In this document: positions 7,599-15,754 of the stretch, in pieces
Numbering within the stretch: the first letter of the stretch is position 1
Layout of the letters: every line of letters begins with the position of its first letter
Assembly: GCA_964436125.1 (NCBI GenBank)
Contig: CAYTBT010000013.1
Span: 1 to 64,000 of the forward strand
Reading direction: 5' to 3'
DNA length: 64,000 bases
Source of the DNA: CAYRFF01 sp964436125
Lineage (GTDB): Bacteria > Bacteroidota > Bacteroidia > Chitinophagales > Saprospiraceae
The notes under the pieces: generated by a model
What the model was told of the DNA's origin: nothing
Database searches by the model: none
Seen by the model: the letters and a program-made list of their open reading frames with translations, nothing else
Program-made: the position numbers and the translations under genes

Positions 7599-8969
7599 TT
7601 ACATTTGTGCTCCTATGCCTTGCATACTGCTACGACTTCTCAACTTTCCGGATTTCACCAATCCATCATATTTTCTCATCAAGAGGTAACTCTCTATCTG
7701 CTGTAATGTATCAAGTACCACTGCAACGATGATCAGTAGTGACGTTCCACCGAAAAATATCGCAAACTGTTGATTTACACCGAATGCTACGGCAATTGCC
7801 GGAATTATTGCTATAAGTCCTAAGAATATAGATCCTGGCAATGTAACCCTTGTTGTCGTTGTATCAATAAAATCCTCTGTATCTTTTCCTGGTCTCACTC
7901 CGGGGATAAAAGCGTTCTGTCTCTTTAGGTACTCTGCATATTGCTTAGGATTCACCAGCAAGGCCGTATAAACATACGTAAACAGCACTACCAATAGGAA
8001 ATATACAACTGAATACCAGAACGAAAAGGGATTCATCAATGCGGCCATGACTCCTTCATTTCCTGCACCGGCAGGTCCCATGAAATATTGTGCTATCGTC
8101 ATGGGCAAGAACATAATAGCTTGCGCAAATATGATAGGCATCACTCCTGAAGCGTTTACTTTTACCGGAATATAGTCTCGTGCGCCCGCAGATGGAATTG
8201 TATTGGAGCCACCTCTTCCGACCATGCGCTTGGCAAATTGGATAGGTATTTTTCTCACACCTTGCACAATGAGAACAGTCGCCATGATAACGGCAAATAA
8301 CAATGCAAGTTCCAAGATAAATATCAACATACCGGAACCTTCCAATTGAGATTGAAACTCAAAGAGGATAGCTTGAGGCAATCGCGATATAATACCTATT
8401 GTAATTAAGATAGAAATACCATTTCCCACTCCATCTTCCGTAATCTTCTCACCCAGCCACATGGCAAATACCGTACCGGCAGATAAGATAATAATATTAC
8501 ACACCCAGAACAGACTGAGATTAATCTCAGGAGATATAGCGTTATAGGAAGCAATTAAACTGAGATAACCACCACCTTGAACAAGCGTGATAAGAACGGT
8601 TAACAGCCTGGTAATCTGCGTAAGCTTCTTCCGTCCACTCTCGCCCTCCTTCTTCTGTAATTTCTGGAAATAAGGTACGGCAAATCCAAGGAGCTGTACA
8701 ATAATTGCTGCGGTGATATAAGGCATAATCCCCAGTGCCATGATAGCAGCATTGTTGAAAGCACCACCGGTAAATATATTAACGAGTTCCAGGAGGTTAT
8801 TGGCCGAGCGATTGGCAACCGCAGCCTCGAGAGCTGAAGGCATCACGCCGGGTAATAAGATGAAGCAGGCTAATCGATACACTGCGAGTAGTCCTAATGT
8901 ATATATCAAGCGCTGTCTAAGCTCCTTGATTTTCCACATATTTTTGAGTGTGTCTATAAACTTCTTCAT
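7599..8969 (-). CDS. secY: protein translocase subunit SecY
   Basis: Central pore protein of the Sec translocon in the inner membrane, with about ten membrane segments over 456 aa. Recognisable parts are LRQRLIYTLGLLAVYRLACFILLPG (first segment), the plug region after it, GYLSLIASYNA, VRKIPIQFAKRMVG, and the loop RPGKDTEDFIDTTTTRVTLPGS. It follows rplO by 9 bp and precedes map by 14 bp. SecDF, its accessory partner, is encoded at 34654-37761. Confidence 0.97.
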   Translation of the reverse strand: MKKFIDTLKNMWKIKELRQRLIYTLGLLAVYRLACFILLPGVMPSALEAAVANRSANNLLELVNIFTGGAFNNAAIMALGIMPYITAAIIVQLLGFAVPYFQKLQKKEGESGRKKLTQITRLLTVLITLVQGGGYLSLIASYNAISPEINLSLFWVCNIIILSAGTVFAMWLGEKITEDGVGNGISILITIGIISRLPQAILFEFQSQLEGSGMLIFILELALLFAVIMATVLIVQGVRKIPIQFAKRMVGRGGSNTIPSAGARDYIPVKVNASGVMPIIFAQAIMFLPMTIAQYFMGPAGAGNEGVMAALMNPFSFWYSVVYFLLVVLFTYVYTALLVNPKQYAEYLKRQNAFIPGVRPGKDTEDFIDTTTTRVTLPGSIFLGLIAIIPAIAVAFGVNQQFAIFFGGTSLLIIVAVVLDTLQQIESYLLMRKYDGLVKSGKLRSRSSMQGIGAQM

Positions 8970-8978
8970 TGCTTAAAT

Positions 8979-9425
8979 TTAGATGAGGTTAAGTGAACCT
9001 CCATTACCTTCAATAGCTTTCTGGGCTGATGCGGAAGCAGCGTGTACTGATATAGAGAGCGCACTCTTGAGCTCACCACCGCCCAATACTTTAATTAACT
9101 CACTTTTCTTGGCATATCCTTTCTCAACGAGAAAAGCAACATCGATTTCCGATACATTGTGCTTCTCGGCGATACTTTCCAGTCGATCCAGATTAAATAC
9201 AACATAGGATTTTCTGGTCGGATTATTAAACCCAAATTTAGGCAGCCTCATCTGGAGTGGAGTCTGTCCACCCTCAAAGTGTCTTTTCTTTTTAGCACCG
9301 GAACGCGACTTGGCTCCTTTATGTCCTCGCCCGCTTGTTCTACCTTGCCCACCGGCAACCCCACGTCCTTTTCTTTTTCGTTTCTTCGTAGAACCTGCAG
9401 CAGGTTTTAAATTATGTAATTTCAT
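8979..9425 (-). CDS. rplO: 50S ribosomal protein L15
   Basis: Late-assembly protein uL15, 148 aa. It has the Gly/Arg/Lys-rich N-terminal tail (MKLHNLKPAAGSTKKRKRKGRG, then GQGRTSGRGHKGAKSRSG) and the globular C-terminal domain with VLGGGELKSALSISVHAASASA. It is positioned between rpmD and secY. Confidence 0.97.
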   Translation of the reverse strand: MKLHNLKPAAGSTKKRKRKGRGVAGGQGRTSGRGHKGAKSRSGAKKKRHFEGGQTPLQMRLPKFGFNNPTRKSYVVFNLDRLESIAEKHNVSEIDVAFLVEKGYAKKSELIKVLGGGELKSALSISVHAASASAQKAIEGNGGSLNLI

Positions 9426-9471
9426 AAGAATCTTCCTTTTCTGTATCTATTGATAAACACTTAATGCAATA

Positions 9472-9651
9472 TTACGCATTTTCAATCTCAATAAGATGCT
9501 GAACTTTCTGAATCATTCCTTTAATCTGGGGACTGACTTCATGTTCTACAACTTGATTTATTTTCTTTAAGCCGAGTGCTTTTAAGGTATTTTTCTGCCT
9601 TAAGGTAGCACCTATCGCGCTTTTTACTTGCTTTACTTTAACTTTAGCCAT
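9472..9651 (-). CDS. rpmD: 50S ribosomal protein L30
   Basis: A 59-aa protein read directly from the minus strand: it starts MAKVKVKQVKSAIGA and ends IEIENA. It contains the L30 signatures (IGATLRQKNTLKALGLKKI and a P-x-I-K-G-M-I-x-K-V segment). uL30 is a small large-subunit protein of 58-60 aa. It lies in the canonical slot between rpsE (29 bp) and rplO (46 bp), which supports the call. Confidence 0.95.
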   Translation of the reverse strand: MAKVKVKQVKSAIGATLRQKNTLKALGLKKINQVVEHEVSPQIKGMIQKVQHLIEIENA

Positions 9652-9680
9652 CGGACTATAACTTTATAACTTTATAAATC

Positions 9681-10205
9681 TTAACCGTTAAAGACCTTTT
9701 CAACAGAAATACCTCTTTCCTTGGCAATCTGTAGAGGAGATCTCATTTTATGTAGAGCATCAAATGTTGCTTTAACCACGTTATGTGGATTGGCAGAACC
9801 CTGCGATTTAGCTAGTACATTATGCACTCCAGCCATTTCTAGGACAGCTCTCATAGCACCACCTGCAATAACTCCGGTACCTTCAGAAGCCGGTTTAATA
9901 AAAACTTTACCTGCACCGTATTTACCGATCTGCTGGTGAGGCACAGTGCCATTATAAATCGGGAACTTCACGAGGTTTTTCTTGGCATCATCAACTCCTT
10001 TTCCTATAGCTTCAGAAACCTCACGCGCTTTACCGAGCCCATACCCGACAATACCTTTTCCGTTTCCGACAACCATTAGAGCAGCAAAGGAGAATGTACG
10101 TCCACCTTTAGTTACCGTAGCCACTCGATTAAGACTTACGAGTTTTTCCTCGAGTTCAAGTTCAGCAGGATTAATTCTTTTATGATTCTCTATTGACATA
10201 TTCAT
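9681..10205 (-). CDS. rpsE: 30S ribosomal protein S5
   Basis: uS5, 174 aa, important for decoding accuracy. It has an N-terminal double-stranded-RNA-binding-like domain (LNRVATVTKGGRTFSFAALMVVGNG) and a C-terminal domain with GTGVIAGGAMRAVLEMAGVHNVLAKSQGS. Two candidate ATGs exist two codons apart (10205 and 10199). The gene follows rplR by 5 bp. Confidence 0.97.
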   Translation of the reverse strand: MNMSIENHKRINPAELELEEKLVSLNRVATVTKGGRTFSFAALMVVGNGKGIVGYGLGKAREVSEAIGKGVDDAKKNLVKFPIYNGTVPHQQIGKYGAGKVFIKPASEGTGVIAGGAMRAVLEMAGVHNVLAKSQGSANPHNVVKATFDALHKMRSPLQIAKERGISVEKVFNG

Positions 10206-10210
10206 ATATT

Positions 10211-10564
10211 TTAAAGTTTCAGACCAGCTTCACGTGCACCATCAGCAAGGGCTTTGACTCTACCGTGGTAGAGGTAACCATTTCTATCAAATACAACCTG
10301 CGTAATATTCTTTTCTTGGGCAGCTTGAGCTATCTGCTCACCGACTCTCTTGGCAACAGAAGTTTTACTTTCCGACTCATCTTTATCTAGTTTCAGTGAG
10401 CTAGCGCTAGCCAAAGTAGTTCCAGCGAGGTCGTCGATTAATTGTGCGTAAATTTCCTTATTACTACGGAATACACTTAACCGTGGTCTTGCAGAATCGC
10501 CGAGGATACTTGCTCTGATTCTCCGCTTAATTTTATTTCTTCTAGCTTTCTTTGTGACTTTCAT
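10211..10564 (-). CDS. rplR: 50S ribosomal protein L18
   Basis: 5S rRNA-binding protein uL18, 117 aa. It has a basic N-terminal tail (KKARRNKIKRRIRASI), RPRLSVFRSNKEIYAQLIDD, and the C-terminal VVFDRNGYLYHGRVKALADGAREAGL. It acts with L5 to anchor 5S rRNA. It is 27 bp after rplF. Confidence 0.97.
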   Translation of the reverse strand: MKVTKKARRNKIKRRIRASILGDSARPRLSVFRSNKEIYAQLIDDLAGTTLASASSLKLDKDESESKTSVAKRVGEQIAQAAQEKNITQVVFDRNGYLYHGRVKALADGAREAGLKL

Positions 10565-10591
10565 AACAATGCAATAAATATATTCTTAAAA

Positions 10592-11146
10592 TTAACCAGC
10601 AACAGTTTTCCCGGCTTTTCTTCTGATCCATTCACCTTGATAACGGATTCCTTTTCCTTTATAAGGCTCCGGAGAACGAAATGCTCTAATCTTGGCAGCA
10701 ACTTGCCCCACCAACTCCTTATTGGCAGACTTCAGGATGATTAAAGGATTCTTCCCTTTCTTAGTCTCTGTCTCTAGGCTCACTTCATCCGGGATAGCAA
10801 ACATAACAGGGTGAGAATACCCGAGTTGCAATTCAAGGAGATTCCCTTGATTGGATGCGCGGAAACCGATTCCGACAAGTTCCAGCACTTTCTCGTAGCC
10901 TTCAGTAACGCCGTGCACCATATTAAATAACAATGCTCGCGTCAAGCCATGCATAGCTTTATGCCTTTTCTGTTCAGTAGGTCTTTCCACTGTCAGGACA
11001 CCATCCTCAAGTTGAATATTCATATCCGGGTTAAGCTGACGGGTTATCTCCCCGTTGGGTCCTTTAACCGTAACTTCATTCCCTTTGGAAATGGTAATTT
11101 CAACTTTTTCCGGCACATCAATCGGTGCATTTCCTATTCTAGACAT
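10592..11146 (-). CDS. rplF: 50S ribosomal protein L6
   Basis: uL6, 184 aa, made of two related domains near the sarcin-ricin loop. It begins SRIGNAPIDVPEKVEI and has the C-terminal motif RSPEPYKGKGIRYQGEWIRRKAGK. It follows rpsH by 23 bp in standard spc order. Confidence 0.97.
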   Translation of the reverse strand: MSRIGNAPIDVPEKVEITISKGNEVTVKGPNGEITRQLNPDMNIQLEDGVLTVERPTEQKRHKAMHGLTRALLFNMVHGVTEGYEKVLELVGIGFRASNQGNLLELQLGYSHPVMFAIPDEVSLETETKKGKNPLIILKSANKELVGQVAAKIRAFRSPEPYKGKGIRYQGEWIRRKAGKTVAG

Positions 11147-11169
11147 AATACTCTTCCTTAATTTTTCTA

Positions 11170-11568
11170 TTAATATATATAGCAGAGCAACTCACCCCCT
11201 ACATTATTCTGTCTCGCATTCTTATCCGTCATAAGACCTTGAGAGGTAGAAACGATAGCAATACCAAGGCCACTTAATATACGTGGGATATCCTGCGCCT
11301 TGGAGTACTTTCTCAGACCTTGTCGAGAGATACGCCCCATTTTCTTAATAACGGGCTCTCCTTCCTTGTTATACTTGATTGCAATCTTAATAATACCTTG
11401 TTTATTGTCATTGACAAATTTATACCGCAAGATATATCCTTGATCATAGAGAATCTCCGTGATCCGCTTCTTAAGATTTGAAGCGGGGATTTCCACGATC
11501 TTATGTCCTGCAATCTGCGCATTTCTGATACGCGTAAGGTAATCTGCTATTGGATCATTAACTGCCAT
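11170..11568 (-). CDS. rpsH: 30S ribosomal protein S8
   Basis: uS8, 132 aa, a central-domain 16S rRNA binder that autoregulates the spc operon in E. coli. It begins VNDPIADYLTRIRNAQIAGH. The C-terminal signature SRQGLRKYSKAQDIPRILSGLGIAIVSTSQGLMTDKNAR is present. It is 33 bp after rpsN. Confidence 0.97.
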   Translation of the reverse strand: MAVNDPIADYLTRIRNAQIAGHKIVEIPASNLKKRITEILYDQGYILRYKFVNDNKQGIIKIAIKYNKEGEPVIKKMGRISRQGLRKYSKAQDIPRILSGLGIAIVSTSQGLMTDKNARQNNVGGELLCYIY

Positions 11569-11601
11569 TAGTTCACGTTTCTCTTATCTATTAAAAATAA
11601 T

Positions 11602-11871
11602 TTACCAGCTCGATTTAGTTACACCGGGCAATTTCCCTTGTAAAGCAAGTTCTCTCATCTGAATCCTGCACAGACCAAATTTTCTCATATACCCCTTAGG
11701 TCTTCCAGTCAATCGACAACGGTTATGAAGTCGTACCGGATTGGAATTCCGAGGTAATTTATCGAGTTCATCCCATCTTCCTTCTTCCTTGAGCTGTTTA
11801 CGCTTCTCTGCGTATTTATCTACAAGTTTTCGTCTTTTTTCTTCTCTTGCTATAAGTGCTTTACGAGCCAT
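11602..11871 (-). CDS. rpsN: 30S ribosomal protein S14, long zinc-free type
   Basis: uS14, 89 aa. The long form without the CxxC pairs of the ~61-aa zinc type: only isolated cysteines occur in RLHNRCRLTGRPKGYMRKFGLCR. It ends GKLPGVTKSSW, the family C-terminus. It is 3 bp after rplE. Confidence 0.97.
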   Translation of the reverse strand: MARKALIAREEKRRKLVDKYAEKRKQLKEEGRWDELDKLPRNSNPVRLHNRCRLTGRPKGYMRKFGLCRIQMRELALQGKLPGVTKSSW

Positions 11872-11874
11872 ATC

Positions 11875-12435
11875 TTAATTATTATGTATATTTTTAAAGG
11901 GCATACCAAACAGTTTCAACAGTTCGTATGCTTCTGCATCGGTTTCAGCAGTTGTTACAAATGTGATATCCATTCCTCTCAGGCCATCCACTTGATCAAC
12001 CTTGATTTCCGGAAAAATTATCTGTTCAGTGATTCCGATAGAATAATTTCCACGACCGTCAAAGCTTTTATCACTTACTCCTCTGAAATCCCTGACACGA
12101 GCAAGGCCTACCGTAAGGAGACGATCCATAAACTCATACATTTTCTGGCGCCGCAATGTTACACGTGTACCCACGATTACACCTTCCCGGAGGCTGAAAT
12201 TGGATATTGCCTTTCTAGACTTTGTAGAGACTGCCTTCTGGCCTGCGATAATACTCATCTCCTCGATAGACCGCTCCACTACTTTTTTGTCTTGCGTAGC
12301 ACTACCAATACCCTGATTGAGACTTATCTTGGTAACCTTGGGTACTCCCATGATAGAATCGTATTTGAACTTTTCCATCATCTGAGGGACAATCTCTTCC
12401 TTATATTTTTTATATAATCTCGGTTCGTAACTCAT
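11875..12435 (-). CDS. rplE: 50S ribosomal protein L5
   Basis: uL5, 186 aa, 5S rRNA-binding protein contacting P-site tRNA. It shows YEPRLYKKYKEEIVPQMM, PKVTKISLNQGIG, and the C-terminal MDITFVTTAETDAEAYELLKLFGMPF. Its ATG shares one base with the rplX stop (TAATG), which suggests translational coupling. Confidence 0.97.
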   Translation of the reverse strand: MSYEPRLYKKYKEEIVPQMMEKFKYDSIMGVPKVTKISLNQGIGSATQDKKVVERSIEEMSIIAGQKAVSTKSRKAISNFSLREGVIVGTRVTLRRQKMYEFMDRLLTVGLARVRDFRGVSDKSFDGRGNYSIGITEQIIFPEIKVDQVDGLRGMDITFVTTAETDAEAYELLKLFGMPFKNIHNN

Positions 12436-12767
12436 TACTTGATAATTTCACCAGATTTTTTAGAATAACGTTGTAATTTACCGTTCACCATTTTACGTCC
12501 TACGCGAGATGGTTCACCGGATTTAGGATCGACAAGCATAACATTGGAGATATCGATAGGAGCTGCTTGCTCTACAATACCACCTTGATTTTCTTGTGTC
12601 GGCTGCATGTGTTTTTTAACGATATTAACACCATCCACAATAACGCGCCCTTTCACGACATCGATAGACAATATTTCTCCTTTCTGACCTTTGGATTCAC
12701 CAGAAATCACAAGGACTTGATCGCCTTTTTTCAATTTTCGCTTTATTCTTTTAGCTTGTTTTTTCAT
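12435..12767 (-). CDS. rplX: 50S ribosomal protein L24
   Basis: uL24, 110 aa, an assembly initiator at the exit tunnel. The KOW motif is near the N-terminus (KKGDQVLVISGESKGQKGEILSI), followed by VDGVNIVKKHMQP and a basic C-terminal half (PSRVGRKMVNGKLQRYSKKSGE). It overlaps rplE by one base. Confidence 0.97.
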   Translation of the reverse strand: MKKQAKRIKRKLKKGDQVLVISGESKGQKGEILSIDVVKGRVIVDGVNIVKKHMQPTQENQGGIVEQAAPIDISNVMLVDPKSGEPSRVGRKMVNGKLQRYSKKSGEIIK

Positions 12768-12798
12768 TGCTTTATCTTTCTATGCTTATGCAAAAAAC

Positions 12799-13164
12799 TT
12801 ACAGTACCTCAGGTGCAAGAGAAACAATACGCATGTAATTATTCTCTCTCAATTCCCTAGCCACAGGGCCAAAAATTCTCGTACCTCGCGGCTCATCTTG
12901 CGCTGTCAATAATACAACTGCATTATCGTCAAATCGAATATACGAGCCATCTTGACGTCTTATTTCTTTCTTTGTTCTTACGACAACGGCTTTGGAAACG
13001 GTTCCTTTCTTGATTCCGCCCGGGGTAGATTGCTTCACAGAAACAACGATCTGATCTCCGATGGATGCATATCTTCTTTTGGAACCACCCATAACTCTTA
13101 TACAACTCACGAGTTTTGCTCCACTATTATCTGCTACTTTAAGTTTTGATTCTTGTTGTATCAT
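12799..13164 (-). CDS. rplN: 50S ribosomal protein L14
   Basis: uL14, 121 aa, at the subunit interface next to L19. It begins MIQQESKLKVADNSGAKLVSCI and has the signature GDQIVVSVKQSTPGGIKKGTVSKAVVVRTKK. It ends in MRIVSLAPEVL. Gap of 37 bp to rpsQ. Confidence 0.97.
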   Translation of the reverse strand: MIQQESKLKVADNSGAKLVSCIRVMGGSKRRYASIGDQIVVSVKQSTPGGIKKGTVSKAVVVRTKKEIRRQDGSYIRFDDNAVVLLTAQDEPRGTRIFGPVARELRENNYMRIVSLAPEVL

Positions 13165-13201
13165 GACAAAATCCTTAATTCAATTGATTGCTATAAATAT
13201 A

Positions 13202-13459
13202 TTACTTTGCGCGCTCGACGATCTCCGCAAGCTTCCACCGCTTCTTCTTACTGATAGGTCGAGTCTCAACGATTCTCACTTTATCACCGATATTGGCTTC
13301 ATTCTTTTCATCATGCGCCATTATTTTTCTCGATCGCTTGATGTATTTACCATACATAGCATGTTGCTTTATTCTCTCAACGGAGACTGAAATGGATTTT
13401 TCCATTTTATCACTCACAACAACTCCCGTTCTCGATTTTATTATTTTTTCTTCACTCAT
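13202..13459 (-). CDS. rpsQ: 30S ribosomal protein S17
   Basis: uS17, 85 aa, OB-fold 16S rRNA-binding protein. It has TGVVVSDKMEKSISVSVERIKQHAMYGKYIKRSRKIMAHDE, then GDKVRIVETRPISKKKRWKL. Standard position between rpmC and rplN. Confidence 0.97.
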   Translation of the reverse strand: MSEEKIIKSRTGVVVSDKMEKSISVSVERIKQHAMYGKYIKRSRKIMAHDEKNEANIGDKVRIVETRPISKKKRWKLAEIVERAK

Positions 13460-13495
13460 GAGATCTTATTTATCAATTGTCCTATTCTAAGCTAT

Positions 13496-13720
13496 CTATT
13501 CTTCTTCTGTGCTTGCTTCTTGCTTAATTTCTCTAGCACGCAATTCCGTATTCATCCGTGCTATATCCCTCCGTACTGTTCTCAACTCCATCGGATTTTC
13601 AAGTCCTTTGGTTGCATGTTCAAATTTTAAGTTAACATAAAGTTCTTCAGCTACGTTGAGCTTTTCTCTTAGTTCATCCGTAACCACAGTCAAGAATTTA
13701 TTCTTATTGCCACCTGCCAT
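13496..13720 (-). CDS. rpmC: 50S ribosomal protein L29
   Basis: uL29, 74 aa, two-helix protein at the tunnel exit near the SRP and trigger-factor docking site. The family core is ELREKLNVAEELYVNLKFEHATKGLENPMELRTVRRDIARMNTELRARE. It is slightly long (usually 60-70 aa), with a short acidic end. It is 11 bp after rplP. Confidence 0.94.
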   Translation of the reverse strand: MAGGNKNKFLTVVTDELREKLNVAEELYVNLKFEHATKGLENPMELRTVRRDIARMNTELRAREIKQEASTEEE

Positions 13721-13731
13721 AATCTCGTTTT

Positions 13732-14154
13732 TTATGGTTGAACGTAGTCCTTGCGCACTACAAATTTAGTTTTAAAAGGTAATTTCTGAGATGCCAGCCA
13801 TAAAGCTCTTCTAGCACGCTCAATCGGAATACCATCCAGCTCAAATATTATTCTCCCCGGTTGTATTTCTGCTACATAATGATCAAGAGCACCTTTACCT
13901 TTACCCATCCTCACTTCCTGTGGCTTAGATGTAATAGGTTTATCAGGAAATACGCGTAACCAGACACGCCCTTCCCTCTTCATGTGTCTAGTCATAGCTA
14001 CACGAGCTGCCTCAATCTGACGACTAGTTAATCGAGCACTATCCAATGACTTCATAGCAAATGAGCCAAAGGAGATTGTATAACCACGGCTAGCTATTCC
14101 ATCGTTTCTACCTTTCTGTCTTTTTCTGTATTTCGTCCTTTTAGGCTGTAACAT
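13732..14154 (-). CDS. rplP: 50S ribosomal protein L16
   Basis: uL16, 140 aa, near the A-site tRNA elbow and needed for peptidyl transfer. It begins LQPKRTKYRKRQKGR and contains RVFPDKPITSKPQEVRMGKGKGALDHYVAEIQPGRIIFELDG. It is preceded by an unusual 83-bp gap after rpsC that carries a TACCTTTG -7 box, so transcription may also start here. Confidence 0.97.
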   Translation of the reverse strand: MLQPKRTKYRKRQKGRNDGIASRGYTISFGSFAMKSLDSARLTSRQIEAARVAMTRHMKREGRVWLRVFPDKPITSKPQEVRMGKGKGALDHYVAEIQPGRIIFELDGIPIERARRALWLASQKLPFKTKFVVRKDYVQP

Positions 14155-14201
14155 ATCTCATATTTTTCTTTACATACACTGAGCTTCCGCAAAAAGCGTC
14201 G

Positions 14202-14209
14202 CAAAGGTA
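14202..14209 (-). promoter_or_regulatory. candidate internal promoter (-7 box TACCTTTG) before rplP
   Basis: TACCTTTG on the minus strand, the same octamer as the rpsL promoter, 48 bp before the rplP ATG. It lies in the 83-bp rpsC-rplP gap, while most gaps here are under 50 bp. I could not find a good -33 box at 19-21 bp. The gap also holds one copy of the recurrent TTTGCGNAAGC element (14182-14193). Confidence 0.45.
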
Positions 14210-14237
14210 TAAATTAATCTTCACATTAACTAGTTGA

Positions 14238-14975
14238 TTAACGTCTTTTTCCTCTACCGCGATTTTGTCGACGTCCTCCGCCTCTACCTTTTCTACCTTT
14301 CTTACCACGACGTCCTTGTTGATTTCCGATATGCGGGCTGAGATCGCGTTCTCCGAGAACTTCCCCGCGGCATATCCATACTTTAACACCTATCTTTCCA
14401 TAGACAGTCTGTGCCTCGGTAATTTTAAAATCGATATCAGACCGGAAAGTATGCAATGGAATACTCCCCTCTTTATACTCTTCTTCTCGCGCCATGTCAG
14501 CACCATTCAACCGACCTGCGATACGGACTTTAATTCCCTCGGCACCGCCACGCATTGTAGATTGGATAGCCATCTTGGCAGCTCTTCTATAATTAAATCG
14601 CGACTCAATACGCTTAGCAATATCTTGACCTACAAGAGCAGCATCTAGTTCAGGTTTCATAACCTGTACGACATTAATCTGTACTTCAGTATCAAAGAGG
14701 CTTTTTACCTCTTCTTTAATCAAGTCAATTTCTGAACCACCTTTACCGATAATTATCCCCGGTCTAGAAGTATGTACAGTAAGTGTAATTCTCTTCAAGG
14801 TTCTCTCGATAATGATCCGTGAAATTCCCCCTTTAGGGACACGAGCGCGGATATAACGTCGTATTCTTTCATCTTCGATAACATTATCCGCATAATCGGT
14901 ACTTGAAAACCAGTTAGAATCCCATCCTCGGATGATTCCTAAACGATTGCCTATTGGATTAGTTTTTTGACCCAT
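14238..14975 (-). CDS. rpsC: 30S ribosomal protein S3
   Basis: uS3, 245 aa, lines the mRNA entry channel. It begins GQKTNPIGNRLGIIRGWDSNWF. The KH domain carries RPGIIIGKGGSEIDLIKEEV, and the C-terminal domain carries GRLNGADMAREEEYKEGSIPLHTFRSDIDF. The last ~30 residues are a Gly/Arg/Lys-rich tail without hydrophobic residues, longer than in E. coli S3 (233 aa). Confidence 0.97.
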   Translation of the reverse strand: MGQKTNPIGNRLGIIRGWDSNWFSSTDYADNVIEDERIRRYIRARVPKGGISRIIIERTLKRITLTVHTSRPGIIIGKGGSEIDLIKEEVKSLFDTEVQINVVQVMKPELDAALVGQDIAKRIESRFNYRRAAKMAIQSTMRGGAEGIKVRIAGRLNGADMAREEEYKEGSIPLHTFRSDIDFKITEAQTVYGKIGVKVWICRGEVLGERDLSPHIGNQQGRRGKKGRKGRGGGRRQNRGRGKRR

Positions 14976-14996
14976 GAGTCTCTCTGATTAAATTAT

Positions 14997-15431
14997 TTAT
15001 TCTTTACTATCTTCTTGTGTATTCTCTGTTTCAACATCCTGCTCTAGATTCTCTACGCTTTCACTTTCTTCATCAGGAAGAGGTACAGTATTCTCTATTT
15101 TCATTGTTATATGACAGGTTCTCTTGCGTATCGGATGTGCACGCCCGTAGGCAGCCGGTCTGAACCGTTTAAGGCTAGAACCTCCATCGACATAAATCTC
15201 ACGGAGGATGAGATCATAATCATCGGCACTTTCCATGAGGTCAAGCTTATATTCCCAGTTGGCTATTGCAGACATCAGTAATTTCTCCATAGGTTTAGAA
15301 GCTGCCTTCTTGTTAAACCGCAGGATATTAAGGGCCTCATCAATAGGCTTATTTCTTACAAGATCCGCTACAAGACGCACCTTGCGCTCTGACATCCGAT
15401 AATTTCTTAATTTTGCTACTGCTTCCATCAC
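14997..15431 (-). CDS. rplV: 50S ribosomal protein L22
   Basis: uL22, 144 aa, whose hairpin loop lines the exit tunnel. The core is KLRNYRMSERKVRLVADLVRNKPIDEALNIL and GRAHPIRKRTCHITMKIE. A tail of about 28 residues rich in Glu, Asp and Ser follows, ending EDSKE. This acidic extension is absent from the 110-aa E. coli protein. Confidence 0.96.
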   Translation of the reverse strand: MMEAVAKLRNYRMSERKVRLVADLVRNKPIDEALNILRFNKKAASKPMEKLLMSAIANWEYKLDLMESADDYDLILREIYVDGGSSLKRFRPAAYGRAHPIRKRTCHITMKIENTVPLPDEESESVENLEQDVETENTQEDSKE

Positions 15432-15463
15432 ATTATAGTTTTAAATCCACTTACTTAATCACC

Positions 15464-15730
15464 TTACCTTTTCCCTTTGGCATGCCCGCGGAATGTTCTC
15501 GTAGGAGAAAATTCACCGAGTTTATGTCCGACAAGGTTTTCTGTAATCAGTACAGGAATAAACGTTTTCCCATTATGAACAGCTATCGTCAACCCGACCA
15601 TATCAGGAATAACCATAGATTCACGAGAATAAGTTTTAATAACTTTTTTCTTCTTTGACTCTTGCGCTTTAAAGACTTTATCTAGGAGTCTGTAATAGAC
15701 GTAAGGTCCTTTCTTAACTGAGCGTGCCAT
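15464..15730 (-). CDS. rpsS: 30S ribosomal protein S19
   Basis: uS19, 88 aa, head protein that pairs with S13. It begins ARSVKKGPYVYYRLLDKV, with the signature TYSRESMVIPDMVGLTIAVHNGKTFIPV and ENLVGHKLGEFSPTRTFRGH. Gaps of 24 and 32 bp to rplB and rplV. Confidence 0.97.
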   Translation of the reverse strand: MARSVKKGPYVYYRLLDKVFKAQESKKKKVIKTYSRESMVIPDMVGLTIAVHNGKTFIPVLITENLVGHKLGEFSPTRTFRGHAKGKR

Positions 15731-15754
15731 ACTCGATAATTTTATTATTTACGA

